Positions 47,124-56,349 of a stretch of 64,000 nt of DNA are shown here, in pieces. Within the stretch, counting starts at the first letter, position 1. Each line of letters starts with the position of its first letter. The notes beneath the pieces are model-generated. The model searched no databases, was not told where the DNA came from, and was given only the letters and a program-made list of their open reading frames with translations. Location of the stretch: positions 868,001-932,000 of the forward strand of contig NZ_JACXST010000002.1 in the NCBI RefSeq assembly GCF_014850975.1, read 5' to 3'. Source of the stretch: Methylomonas fluvii (GTDB taxonomy: Bacteria; Pseudomonadota; Gammaproteobacteria; Methylococcales; Methylomonadaceae). Both the position numbers and the translations under genes were made by a program.

Positions 47124-48722
47124 TTACATAAAAATTTCGTCTCGCCCGTACAAACGCCGGGCATCGCTAAAGCCAAGCTCATGACAAACCGCTAACATTT
47201 TGTTGATTTCGCGAATATAGGCATCGTCATCTTCAGGCTCCAGCGCCATAAAATATTGCAGCCACGGCTCGCGACCAATGGCGTAGACGTAGACCCGACA
47301 GGCGCCGACGGCATCCAGTAACTGCAATGCGCCTTCGGCATTGCTACCGTTGGAGCGTCTGGCCTGACAGTGCTTGTGATCCGGCAGCTTAGGTAATAAA
47401 GCGCCGTAAACCCAGGAGAGCGGTGCGCCAATGCATTCCATGCCTAAAAACACAGTGTCGATAGGCCCGTATTCAGCACATAGATTCTGGTACATGTGCT
47501 TATCGAGGCAGTTCGAATCGGCAGCAAATAATAATTTTCGATTCCCGACACGAACTAAATAGGCGCTTTTAGCAAAAGGCAAATCATTGTGTTCGCCCAG
47601 GAAAGGTACAGCGACGATCTCACCACCGGTAAACGAGATGCTGTCTAACGGATCAACTTCAACGACCTGCTGAAAGCCTAACTCCCTAGCCAGCAGTTTC
47701 ATCGAGATATCGGCATAAAAAATGCCCGAGCTTTTAGGTACAACCAGGCAACCAATTTTATGCCGTAACCGCAATAGGGTTTCGAAGACATAATGGTCGT
47801 GATGAACATGTGTAATTAGCACGTAGTCGATATGTGCCGGCAAATCCTGAAAACTATAACGGTCTATTCCACCCTGACTGGGTTTTACAGCAATGAAGGG
47901 ATCAACCAGCACGGCAATACCAGCGGTTTCGATTAAAACGCCGGCATGACCAAGGTATCGGACGCGCGCACCTTGTCCTTGCCAGGATTCGGCACTGCGA
48001 GCCGATTGCTCGGTCAATAAACGGATCAGTTTATCTTCGTCGCAAGCATCCAAACCCAGAACCTCCCGGATATAGCCCAAGGATTGAGGCTGACTATCCA
48101 GTTTGAATAATTCATCGACAGCCGACTCGGCAAACGGAATCTGCCAAGATACGCTATCGTCATCGGGCAGGCGTGGCGTACTCATGTAATACGCACGGGC
48201 TCTGTCGTGGGTTTGGGTAAAAAGCCGTAACGATTGCAAGTGCTTTTTATAATGCCGGCTTTTGTAAAACAGGCTCTCGATACAGCGGACAATAGGGCGG
48301 TTGTTATAGTCATAGAGTAATTCGACGTAACCGCGTAAGGACTTAGGCAATAGAGGGTAATAAACTTCCAGACTTTGCCCGATAGCCTCTCGATCCAGCA
48401 AATTCTGAAATGCGATGAGATCTTCGGCCATTTGCAGGCTTTCCGCATGCTCACCACCCATACGGTCCAACATTTTCGCAATATCAGCGACCCTGTCGAT
48501 CGGTACGTTGACAAAAGGCCCACCCAGCAGTTTTGGATTAGCGCTGGATTTAAGATGAATTTCCGGATTTTGCAGGTACGAGGTCAGATTTTTCTTCTGA
48601 TAATTCAGCATATGCAAGCTGTAGGGGACCGGCGAAAAAGTGTGCGGCCAGGCAACCCAGTGATCAACCAGAGCTTCTACTGCAGTGGAATCGGCAAGTC
48701 GGTATAGGGCTCTGTCGTTCAT
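47124..48722 (-). CDS. CmlA-type diiron beta-hydroxylase of carrier-bound amino acids
   Basis: 532 residues, the length I recall for CmlA, the chloramphenicol-pathway enzyme that beta-hydroxylates an amino acid held on an NRPS carrier. The N-terminal half (1-240) has the CmlA-type WVAWPHTFSPVPYSLHMLNYQ and LLGGPFVNVP and no similarity to beta-lactamases. The C-terminal half is a metallo-beta-lactamase fold with THVHHDH: His305, His307, Asp309 and His310, plus Glu377 (FLGEHND) and Asp402 (FAADSN), the spacing of the CmlA iron ligands. Antibiotic resistance is therefore not its role. It sits between the first and second NRPS genes, both with His-like pockets, so a His (or the Asp) is the likely substrate. 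Confidence 0.85.
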   Translation of the reverse strand: MNDRALYRLADSTAVEALVDHWVAWPHTFSPVPYSLHMLNYQKKNLTSYLQNPEIHLKSSANPKLLGGPFVNVPIDRVADIAKMLDRMGGEHAESLQMAEDLIAFQNLLDREAIGQSLEVYYPLLPKSLRGYVELLYDYNNRPIVRCIESLFYKSRHYKKHLQSLRLFTQTHDRARAYYMSTPRLPDDDSVSWQIPFAESAVDELFKLDSQPQSLGYIREVLGLDACDEDKLIRLLTEQSARSAESWQGQGARVRYLGHAGVLIETAGIAVLVDPFIAVKPSQGGIDRYSFQDLPAHIDYVLITHVHHDHYVFETLLRLRHKIGCLVVPKSSGIFYADISMKLLARELGFQQVVEVDPLDSISFTGGEIVAVPFLGEHNDLPFAKSAYLVRVGNRKLLFAADSNCLDKHMYQNLCAEYGPIDTVFLGMECIGAPLSWVYGALLPKLPDHKHCQARRSNGSNAEGALQLLDAVGACRVYVYAIGREPWLQYFMALEPEDDDAYIREINKMLAVCHELGFSDARRLYGRDEIFM

Positions 48723-48804
48723 GGTTTCCGTTTCCTATTCATTAATTTGTTATCAAGCCATGGGAAACGAACCAATTCGCCCCAAAAGCCTATGCAATTC
48801 GTCA

Positions 48805-51800
48805 TCATTCCTCACTCTGACATTCAGCCATGCGATCAACGAATTTGGCTAGCGTCGTTGCCTCGAACAACACGTTGACGGGTAGATCGATTGCAAACAT
48901 GTCCTGTATCTTTGCCATCACTTGCACGCCGGCGAGTGAATGTCCTCCCAGTTCGAAAAAGTCGTCGTGAATGCTCAAGCGGTCAATACCCAACACTTCA
49001 CACCAAATAGACGCCACAGCTTCCTCGGCCTCATCGCGCGGCGCCACAAAGGCGTATTGATCGTCGGTCCGAATTTCCGGCATTGGCAGCGCTTTGCGAT
49101 CCAGCTTGCCATTGGCATTCAACGGCATGGATTCAAGCCATACCCAGGTCGATGGCTGCATGTAGTCCGGCAATCTATCCCTAACCAAAGATTTCAGTGC
49201 ATCTTGAATAGCGGCCTCACCACTCCAATAGGCGACTAGCCGCTTCATACCTGGTGTATCTTCTCGAACGATGACTGCAGCACTAGACACGGCCTGATGT
49301 CGAAGTAAGCACGCTTCGATTTCGCCGAGTTCAATGCGATAGCCTCTGATTTTGACTTGCTGATCGAAACGCCCTAAAAACTCGATATTGCCGTCCGCAC
49401 GATATCTCACCCGATCGCCAGTTCGGTATAAGCGCCCGCCGTTGTGCGCGAACGGATCCGGTACAAAGCGCTCAGCCGTCAAACCAGGCTGGCCAATATA
49501 CCCGCGGCTAATACCATCACCACCAACCAGTAATTCACCTGCCACACCGATCGCAACGGGATGCATCGCTGCATCAACGATGTGGATACGCATATTAGTA
49601 ATAGGGGTGCCGATCGGTAGCGTTGCATCACAATCAGTTGGTTGAACGCGATAAACACTGCACCAAACGGTGGCTTCGGTCGGGCCATATTCATTGAATA
49701 ACCCGATGGTCGGTAAACGCGCGTGATGCAGTTCAGCCAAAACACCTGGACAGGCTTCGCCGGCGACAATAATGGTACGTAGGCTTTGCAAAGCGACGCT
49801 GGGAACATGTTCCAGCAAGAGCTGATATAACGATGGCAAGGTTAAAAGGTGTGTGACCTGGTTGCGCTCAATCAAGGCCCCCAATCCCAGCGGCTCTTTC
49901 AGCAGGTTGTCGTCAGGCAAACACAGAGAGGCTCCCTGGCTTAGGCTCCAGAAAATGCCAGCCACCGAGCTATCGAATGCAAACGACGGTAATAGCAGGT
50001 AACAATCAAGCGGTTCGCGATAGTAAGTGCTTCTCGCCAATGTTGAATGCAACAAATTGGCATGGCTGACCACCACTCCTTTGGGTTGGCCGGTCGAACC
50101 GGAGGTGTAAATCAGGTAGGCAGCGGATGTTGGAAATCGCTTAACTGATGGGTTAGTCGCACTGTATGCACCGAACCAATGCGGTTCGTCGACGCAGATT
50201 TTCACCAAGTGACCGCAATCCAGAGCCGGTGCCAAGGACATCACGGTCAACAGCCAATCGACCCCGGCATCCTGAAACAAATACGTTTGTCGTTCTTGAG
50301 GATAGCTTGGGTCAACAGGAACATACACCGCACCTGCTTTCAAGATGGCCAACATGCCAATCAATAAGGCAGAACCACGGGGCATACTTAACGCGATGCG
50401 ACGCTCCGGACCGGCACTCTGTGCGATCAGATAATGCGCCAGCCGGTTAGATCGCTCATTTAATTCAGCATAAGAAAGCCGCTGCTCGCCATATATCAAC
50501 GCCGTTGTCTGGGGCTGGTTATCTACAACCGCTTCAAATAGATCAACGATACTCCGGTGCTCCGGATAATAAGTCGTTGTGGTATTCCAGGCAGCCAGCT
50601 GCTGTTTTTCCGGTACAGTCAAAAACGGTAATTGACTCAAACGGGTGTTGGGTTCCGCCAATATACCGTTCAGCAGACATTGAAAATGTCCCAGCATACG
50701 CAGTACCGACAATTGGCTTACGACGTCACAACGATAGCTGATCACTGCGGTCAAACCCTCACGGACTTCCGCGCACAGCAGGGCCAAATCGAACTCTTCC
50801 GATCTTTCCGGCAAGGCAACCGTTTCAACCGTAATATCGCTCCACTGGCCGGCAATACCCGATTGTCCCAAGGCCAGCGCCGCCGCCAATGGATCATCTG
50901 CGGACTGCAACACAAACCAAGTCCGAAATGGCGCTATATCGTTGGCTGTGCGATGCAATACTTTCTCCACCAACAAAGCATAGGGATAATGCTGATGTTC
51001 GAGCGCTTCCAACACAGTGGTATTGACATGAGCCAAGTAATCGCAGAATGGCTGTTCGCCATGAGGTCGACTACGCAATGCGACTGGATTGACAAAATAA
51101 CCGACTAAATCGGCAAATTCACGTCTGGGTCGTCCTAAGGTTGGACTGCCGACGATCAGATCGGTTTGACCGCTGTAGCGGTACAGCAGGGTCTTAAAGA
51201 TACTCAATAACAGCGTATACAGCGTGGTGTGATGGGTGGCGGCCAAGCGCTTAAGTTTATTCAACGTTTCAGTCGAAATATGTAGCGTTTCCGCGGCGCT
51301 TTGGTATGAATCGGCACCGGCTGATGAACGTTCACCTGGCAGCTCCAACCTTGGTAACTCAGCAGCCAGCTGCTGCCGCCAATAGTTCAAGTCTTGTTCT
51401 GCGGCAGTGCTGTCCAGATAATTCCGTTGCCATGCGACATAATCCGAGTAAACCGAAGTAGAGGATGACAATAGAGATGTCTGACCGGCGCTTTGAGCTA
51501 AATAGAGTGTTTGTAACTCCGTCAGCAATACTTGCAGAGAACGAAAATCGACGATCAAATGATGCGCACAAAATGCCAGAACAGGATTGGCATCATCACA
51601 ACTGAATACCCCGCATCTCAGTAGCGGCCCATGCTCTAGGTCAAACGGCTTGTTGACAAAAAGTTGCAGATTCTTCATTTGCTGCGAGTGATCGCAACAA
51701 TCAACCTGCTCCAGCCATGGCTCTAGTTGGTCAAGAGGTAGACAAACCGGATGTTGATCGGTGCCCAGCTTAAACCCAACACGTAATTGCGAATGTCGCT

Positions 51801-54108
51801 GATGTAATTCAATCAGTGCGCGACCCAGAGCTTCGCGGTTTAATTTGCCCCTGATTTGCAATGCAATGAGTATGTGGTGCAAGGCTTTGCCCGATGCTAA
51901 TTGCGCTTGGGTCCACAATGCCTGCTGGTTGTAAGACATCACGGAGTTCAAAGCCCTATCTATGTCGGCGCTGGCAATAGAAACAGGCGCGTTGGCGGCA
52001 AGTTTGGCCAGACTCAGCGCGGTTACAGCACAAGCAGATAAGGTTGAGCTACCGAGTAAGTCAATGATGGGTAGATCGATGCCCAGCAAGTCATCGATGA
52101 AATATTTCATTTCCACGGCTTTCAACGAATCCAAACCCAGTTGCGATAGTGTATGGGTTGATTCGACAGTGCCAGCAGCCAATCCGGATAACGCTGCGGC
52201 TTTCAGTGAAAGATGTTCTGCCAATAAATCGGCGGCATTGCCGCTATCCATCGTGAGTAAAGCTTGGCGCAATAAGCGGTGTTCGTTCGCCCCCGGATCA
52301 ACATTCACTAAAGACTGTGATATCTCGCTCGACACTTGCAAGTTGTCTATGGCGATAAATTCAAACCCCTGCTGAATAAAAAGCTCACGGCAAGCATTTC
52401 GCCGAAGTTTTCCGCTACTGGTTTTTAAAATAGTGCCGGGCTTTAGAAACAAAATCTGGTCGGCCTGGATACCGCATTCTTCGGTTAATCGGGTACGGAT
52501 GGCAGAGAATTCGCTTCGATAATCTTCTTGTCTGACGCGATTGCGCTTTAATTCGGCTAATACAATCAACTGTTCGCCATCGCCTTCATCAACCGAAAAC
52601 GCGACTGTTGAGGCAGGATTCAACGCATCGGTTGCTGCTTCGACAGCATACTCAAGATCGTGCGGATAATAATTACGGCCACGAATAATGATTAAGTCTT
52701 TTAACCGCCCAGAAACGAACAATTCTCCGCCGTCGATAAATCCCAAGTCACCAGTGCGTAACCAGGATTGGCCATGGGCATCGTTAACAAATGCTTTTCC
52801 GCTAACTTCAGGGTTCTGCCAATAGCCCTGGGCGATACTGGGACCGCTCAGCCAGATTTCTCCGATTCGACCATTCTGGCAACAAGTCGCGTTATCAGGA
52901 TCGACAATACGTAAGTCTTGTCCATCATGAATATCGATGGTTCCGCATCCTACAAGGCTTCTGGCATTTAATTGATTGCCATCTACTGAATCGACTATAC
53001 GGTGCTCCAAAGCAGCCTTATCAAATGCTGCAATCCTTGGAAGGGATTGTTTAGCACCGCCAGTCGCCAAGAGCGTTGCTTCGGCCAGGCCATAACAGGG
53101 ATAGAATGCTCGCCGCTGAAATCCACATGCCTTAAATGCGTCGCTGAATCGCTGCAGGGTCAGCGGATTGATAGGTTCGGCGCCATTGAATGCCAGTTGC
53201 CAACTGCTGAGATCAATCCCCATCAACTCATCGCGACTGATTTTTTGGACGCACAAATCGTAAGCAAAGTTAGGACCGCCACTGGTATGCGCACGGTAAT
53301 CGCTAATGGCTTGCAACCAGCGTAGAGGTTTTTCCAAAAAGGCCATCGGGGACATCAAAACGGCGCTAGCCCCGCAATACAATGGCTGCATGACATTGCC
53401 GATCAGGCCCATATCGTGATATAGCGGTAGCCAACCAACCACGGTCGAGCGTTCGTCGTGGCCAAATCGGCGTTTGATTAACTGTTGATTAGCCATCAGG
53501 TTACCGTGGCTAATCATCACCCCTTTTGCATCACCGGTAGAGCCCGATGTGTATTGTAGAAAGGCCAAATCCTTGGCTTGTAAGATAGGGGACTGCCATG
53601 AGCTTGCATCGACACTGTGTTCGACCACATCAGTTTGCACCCAATGCTTGTCTAACAAATCACCCGTGGCGCCGGGGAAGTGACGAATATTGTTGGCAAC
53701 TTGCCGGGTGGTAAGAATTATTTTGGCTTTGCTGTCAACAAGAATGGCCTGTAGCCTGGGCATATGCCGATTATTACTCGGCGGATAGGCCGGAACAGCA
53801 ATCGCCCCCGCATAAAGGCAAGCAAAAAAGGCTACGATGTAATCCAGGCCGGGTGGATAGAGTAATAATGCTCTTTCACCTTGCATATCCTTCTGTTGCA
53901 ACGCAGCTGCCAATTGCCTGGCTTTTGAATTGAGTTCGTCGTAGGTCAGCGGATGCTCGCCCAATACCCCATAATCCAAGAATGTATACGCGATCCGGTG
54001 AGGGTTGCACTCTGCGCGTTGTTGCAACACATCCGTCAGAGAAGTGGCTCCTTCAAGCACTAGAGCATCATCGGTGGAATTTTCTAAATCACGTCGTTCG
54101 TTTAACAC
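48805..54108 (-). CDS. NRPS loading protein: FAAL-ACP-C-A(His-like)-T
   Basis: 1767 residues. The N-terminal fatty-acyl-AMP ligase (1-590; FLQYTSGSTGDAKGV, GWLPLYHDMGLIGN) activates a fatty acid and loads the carrier near 660 (LGLDSL). A condensation domain (720-1150, HHLIVDFRS near 848) joins the acyl chain to the first amino acid. The adenylation domain (1180-1680; FDSSVAG, LLTLPS, IIVAGEA, FNEYGPTEATVW) reads DSALIAEVWK, His-like. A carrier domain follows (LGGHSLAG near 1720). This is the architecture of PvdL's start and explains the acylase in the island. The start is GTG at 54108 with GGATGGAGG just upstream; an ATG one base out of phase gives only a two-codon frame. Confidence 0.93.
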   Translation of the reverse strand: MLNERRDLENSTDDALVLEGATSLTDVLQQRAECNPHRIAYTFLDYGVLGEHPLTYDELNSKARQLAAALQQKDMQGERALLLYPPGLDYIVAFFACLYAGAIAVPAYPPSNNRHMPRLQAILVDSKAKIILTTRQVANNIRHFPGATGDLLDKHWVQTDVVEHSVDASSWQSPILQAKDLAFLQYTSGSTGDAKGVMISHGNLMANQQLIKRRFGHDERSTVVGWLPLYHDMGLIGNVMQPLYCGASAVLMSPMAFLEKPLRWLQAISDYRAHTSGGPNFAYDLCVQKISRDELMGIDLSSWQLAFNGAEPINPLTLQRFSDAFKACGFQRRAFYPCYGLAEATLLATGGAKQSLPRIAAFDKAALEHRIVDSVDGNQLNARSLVGCGTIDIHDGQDLRIVDPDNATCCQNGRIGEIWLSGPSIAQGYWQNPEVSGKAFVNDAHGQSWLRTGDLGFIDGGELFVSGRLKDLIIIRGRNYYPHDLEYAVEAATDALNPASTVAFSVDEGDGEQLIVLAELKRNRVRQEDYRSEFSAIRTRLTEECGIQADQILFLKPGTILKTSSGKLRRNACRELFIQQGFEFIAIDNLQVSSEISQSLVNVDPGANEHRLLRQALLTMDSGNAADLLAEHLSLKAAALSGLAAGTVESTHTLSQLGLDSLKAVEMKYFIDDLLGIDLPIIDLLGSSTLSACAVTALSLAKLAANAPVSIASADIDRALNSVMSYNQQALWTQAQLASGKALHHILIALQIRGKLNREALGRALIELHQRHSQLRVGFKLGTDQHPVCLPLDQLEPWLEQVDCCDHSQQMKNLQLFVNKPFDLEHGPLLRCGVFSCDDANPVLAFCAHHLIVDFRSLQVLLTELQTLYLAQSAGQTSLLSSSTSVYSDYVAWQRNYLDSTAAEQDLNYWRQQLAAELPRLELPGERSSAGADSYQSAAETLHISTETLNKLKRLAATHHTTLYTLLLSIFKTLLYRYSGQTDLIVGSPTLGRPRREFADLVGYFVNPVALRSRPHGEQPFCDYLAHVNTTVLEALEHQHYPYALLVEKVLHRTANDIAPFRTWFVLQSADDPLAAALALGQSGIAGQWSDITVETVALPERSEEFDLALLCAEVREGLTAVISYRCDVVSQLSVLRMLGHFQCLLNGILAEPNTRLSQLPFLTVPEKQQLAAWNTTTTYYPEHRSIVDLFEAVVDNQPQTTALIYGEQRLSYAELNERSNRLAHYLIAQSAGPERRIALSMPRGSALLIGMLAILKAGAVYVPVDPSYPQERQTYLFQDAGVDWLLTVMSLAPALDCGHLVKICVDEPHWFGAYSATNPSVKRFPTSAAYLIYTSGSTGQPKGVVVSHANLLHSTLARSTYYREPLDCYLLLPSFAFDSSVAGIFWSLSQGASLCLPDDNLLKEPLGLGALIERNQVTHLLTLPSLYQLLLEHVPSVALQSLRTIIVAGEACPGVLAELHHARLPTIGLFNEYGPTEATVWCSVYRVQPTDCDATLPIGTPITNMRIHIVDAAMHPVAIGVAGELLVGGDGISRGYIGQPGLTAERFVPDPFAHNGGRLYRTGDRVRYRADGNIEFLGRFDQQVKIRGYRIELGEIEACLLRHQAVSSAAVIVREDTPGMKRLVAYWSGEAAIQDALKSLVRDRLPDYMQPSTWVWLESMPLNANGKLDRKALPMPEIRTDDQYAFVAPRDEAEEAVASIWCEVLGIDRLSIHDDFFELGGHSLAGVQVMAKIQDMFAIDLPVNVLFEATTLAKFVDRMAECQSEE

Positions 54109-54485
54109 ATACCCTCCATCCTATCCAACACGATGCTGCATGAAATGTCGTCTTTAACTTGCCATCTCTAATTTTCAACTGCAGGCAACTCATATATCTG
54201 CGCACTGCCTTTATTCATTCCTGATAGAACTTGAACGTTTTGACGATAGCGTCTTGAGCCGAATAACAAAGCAAACCCAAACGATCAAGGCCACTTATGT
54301 ATAAAGAAGACGACTAATGGAAATAATTTCCCCACCAAAATGTTGGCCCAGCAACAGCCCCAAACCCCTTTGAAGTCAATTGGTATTCGGCCAAGCGCTG
54401 CAGCTGAGCGCAAATTCGTCGTCAGCTGCAAAAACTCTCTTCAAATATCCCTTCACAATAATGACCATCCCAACCGGAGGTCATT
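54109..54485. other. Right junction of the cargo island
   Basis: About 375 bases between the divergent NRPS and traL genes. It should contain the promoter of the NRPS operon, a promoter for the downstream tra genes and the right boundary of the island. I see no terminal inverted repeat, no integrase remnant and no clear direct repeat of the left junction. Short open frames here lack support. Confidence 0.4.
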
Positions 54486-54767
54486 ATGGAACCCGTTGCC
54501 ATTCCCCAGTCGATTGACGATCCGATCCACATTTTATTGTGGAGTGCGGACGAGATCGTACCCTTCATGGTCAGCATGCTTACCGGCATGTTGATCGATC
54601 AGTTCATTCCTGGCTTAGTACTGGGATTCATCGCAGTCAAGTTTTACCGGCGTTTCCGCGACAACCGGCCTGACGGCTACACCTTGCATGCGTTGTATTG
54701 GCTAGGCCTGTTGCCGAGTCGCGCTCAGACCATCCCCAATCCCTACATTCGCCGGTTCCTGCCATGA
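54486..54767 (+). CDS. traL: TraL, T4SS pilus-assembly protein
   Basis: 93-residue inner-membrane protein of the VirB3/TraL family. It has a polar N-terminus (IPQSIDDPIHILLWSADE), one long hydrophobic hairpin (about 25-50) and the ending LLPSRAQTIPNPYIRRF, typical of TraL in SXT-like systems. A GGAGG lies just upstream of the ATG. It is the first transfer gene after the cargo island, and its stop overlaps the traE start (ATGA). Confidence 0.92.
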   Translation: MEPVAIPQSIDDPIHILLWSADEIVPFMVSMLTGMLIDQFIPGLVLGFIAVKFYRRFRDNRPDGYTLHALYWLGLLPSRAQTIPNPYIRRFLP

Positions 54768-55375
54768 GATGGTCGGAATTTCTGCAAACCTGGGACGGGC
54801 ACGAGACTGAGAATCGGTTTAGCCGCGTCATCATTATTGGCTTGCTGGTGATTTGCGTGATTACTTCGCTGGCCGCCTGGCGCACCGAACGCAGCATCAT
54901 TCTGGTGCCACCGACCTTGACGCAGGAAGTCGAAGTCACCCGCAGCCAAGCATCCAGTGAGTTCAAGGAGTCCTGGGGCTTGTTCCTGGCCGAATTGCTC
55001 GGCAACACTACGCCGGCCAATGCCGACTTTTTGAAAACCGCAGTCGAGCCGCTATTGGCGCCGGATATTTACCGCAGTGTCCTGGATGCCATGAGCGATC
55101 AAATCAAGGCCATCAAAATGGACCGGGTCGCGATCAGTTTCACTCCGCGTCACGTCGATTACGAAGCCGAGACCAACAAAGTCTTTGTCAGCGGCGAACT
55201 GAAAAGCCAAGGCCCCAGTTCCAAGTCGGACGTTAAACCCCGTACCTACGAATTCATCATCGCCATCAAAAACTATCGGCCCCGCCTGGAATACATCGAC
55301 GTGTATCCGGATTCCCCCAGAACCCTGGCCCGTTTGAAAGCCACCCAAGGCCAACCTAATGAGGCTCAACCATGA
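54764..55375 (+). CDS. traE: TraE, T4SS inner-membrane pilus-assembly protein
   Basis: 203-residue TraE/VirB8-like protein. I take the ATG at 54764, which overlaps the traL stop, rather than an upstream in-frame codon. An N-terminal helix (about 22-40; VIIIGLLVICVITSLAAW) anchors a periplasmic domain (ADFLKTAVEPLLAPDIYRSVLD, YEFIIAIKNYRPRLEYIDVYP). It forms part of the periplasmic scaffold of the F-type secretion system. It ends in an ATGA overlap with traK. Confidence 0.92.
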   Translation: MRWSEFLQTWDGHETENRFSRVIIIGLLVICVITSLAAWRTERSIILVPPTLTQEVEVTRSQASSEFKESWGLFLAELLGNTTPANADFLKTAVEPLLAPDIYRSVLDAMSDQIKAIKMDRVAISFTPRHVDYEAETNKVFVSGELKSQGPSSKSDVKPRTYEFIIAIKNYRPRLEYIDVYPDSPRTLARLKATQGQPNEAQP

Positions 55376-56349
55376 AACGATTGATGCACCCCTGGTTATT
55401 ACTTTCGCTCGCCAACGGTGCTTGGGCCAGCGATGATTTACCGGTGACTGTGTTACCACCGGTCACCACAGTAGCCGAAGATTCATCCGTATCGCCATCA
55501 AAGACCGTTGTTCCGTCGCAGCTCGACTTAGGTATCGAGTTGCCACCAGTTGATGCCAGTGTCTTGAAAGCCGCAAAACAACAAGCGGCGGCGTCAAACG
55601 CAGTGTTAGCCACTTCCATCGGTCCACAGCACATTGCCGTCAAACCCGGTATCAACGAACTGATGCCAATTGCCGTCGGCCACTTGAATCGCCTGGTCAC
55701 ACCGTTCGAACATCCGGTGGTCACGACCACCAGTCAGGCGACTACCAGTACCAAAGGCAAAATCGTTTATGTCGCCACCGCCGACGAAACGCCGGTCACG
55801 TTATACATCACGCCCGGCGACAACCAGGACATTGCCTTGTCTCTTACCCTGATCCCCAAACGCATTCCGGCGCGGGAAATCCACCTCGATCTGGACAAGG
55901 ACAGTTACCAGTTGTTGAACCAATGGCAGCGCGCCGATACGGCAAATCGAACCTCGAGCCAACAGGAACAAGCTTACATCAGCCAACTGAAAGCACTGTT
56001 TCGGGATTTGGGTTTGCAAAAGACCCCGGCCGGATATTCACTACGCGAACCCAAGTCCCAGGAACAGATTCGCTGCCTGCAAGACCGCGTGCAGATCAAA
56101 ACCGGCCAAGTTCTGGAAAGCCAGGATCGATTGATTTTGGTGGGGCTTGCCAAGAATACCGGCAGCGAGATGCTCGAGTTCGACGAACGCAGTTGCTCGA
56201 CGACGCAACAGGACGTGCTCGCCGTTTCGGTCTGGCCCAACGTGGTATTGAAGCCACAGGAAGCGACCGAATTGTATGTCGTGGTCCGACAATCGCCTGA
56301 GGCGTCATCCAGTTTGCGGCCTTCGTTACTGAACGGAGGTCAACAGTAA
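55372..56349 (+). CDS. traK: TraK, T4SS outer-membrane complex protein
   Basis: 325-residue secretin-like TraK/VirB9 counterpart. A signal peptide (about 1-20, ending NGAWAS) is followed by a variable Thr/Val-rich segment, then the conserved region GKIVYVATADETPVTLYITPG and LIPKRIPAREIHLDL and a C-terminal domain (KNTGSEMLEFDERSCST) that contacts TraB and TraV. Its last base overlaps the traB start (TAATG). Confidence 0.9.
   Translation: MKRLMHPWLLLSLANGAWASDDLPVTVLPPVTTVAEDSSVSPSKTVVPSQLDLGIELPPVDASVLKAAKQQAAASNAVLATSIGPQHIAVKPGINELMPIAVGHLNRLVTPFEHPVVTTTSQATTSTKGKIVYVATADETPVTLYITPGDNQDIALSLTLIPKRIPAREIHLDLDKDSYQLLNQWQRADTANRTSSQQEQAYISQLKALFRDLGLQKTPAGYSLREPKSQEQIRCLQDRVQIKTGQVLESQDRLILVGLAKNTGSEMLEFDERSCSTTQQDVLAVSVWPNVVLKPQEATELYVVVRQSPEASSSLRPSLLNGGQQ

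Noticed and set aside
47124-48722. Metallo-beta-lactamase as an antibiotic-resistance gene
   Set aside because: The N-terminal 240 residues and the ligand spacing match CmlA-type hydroxylases, and the gene lies within an NRPS cluster.
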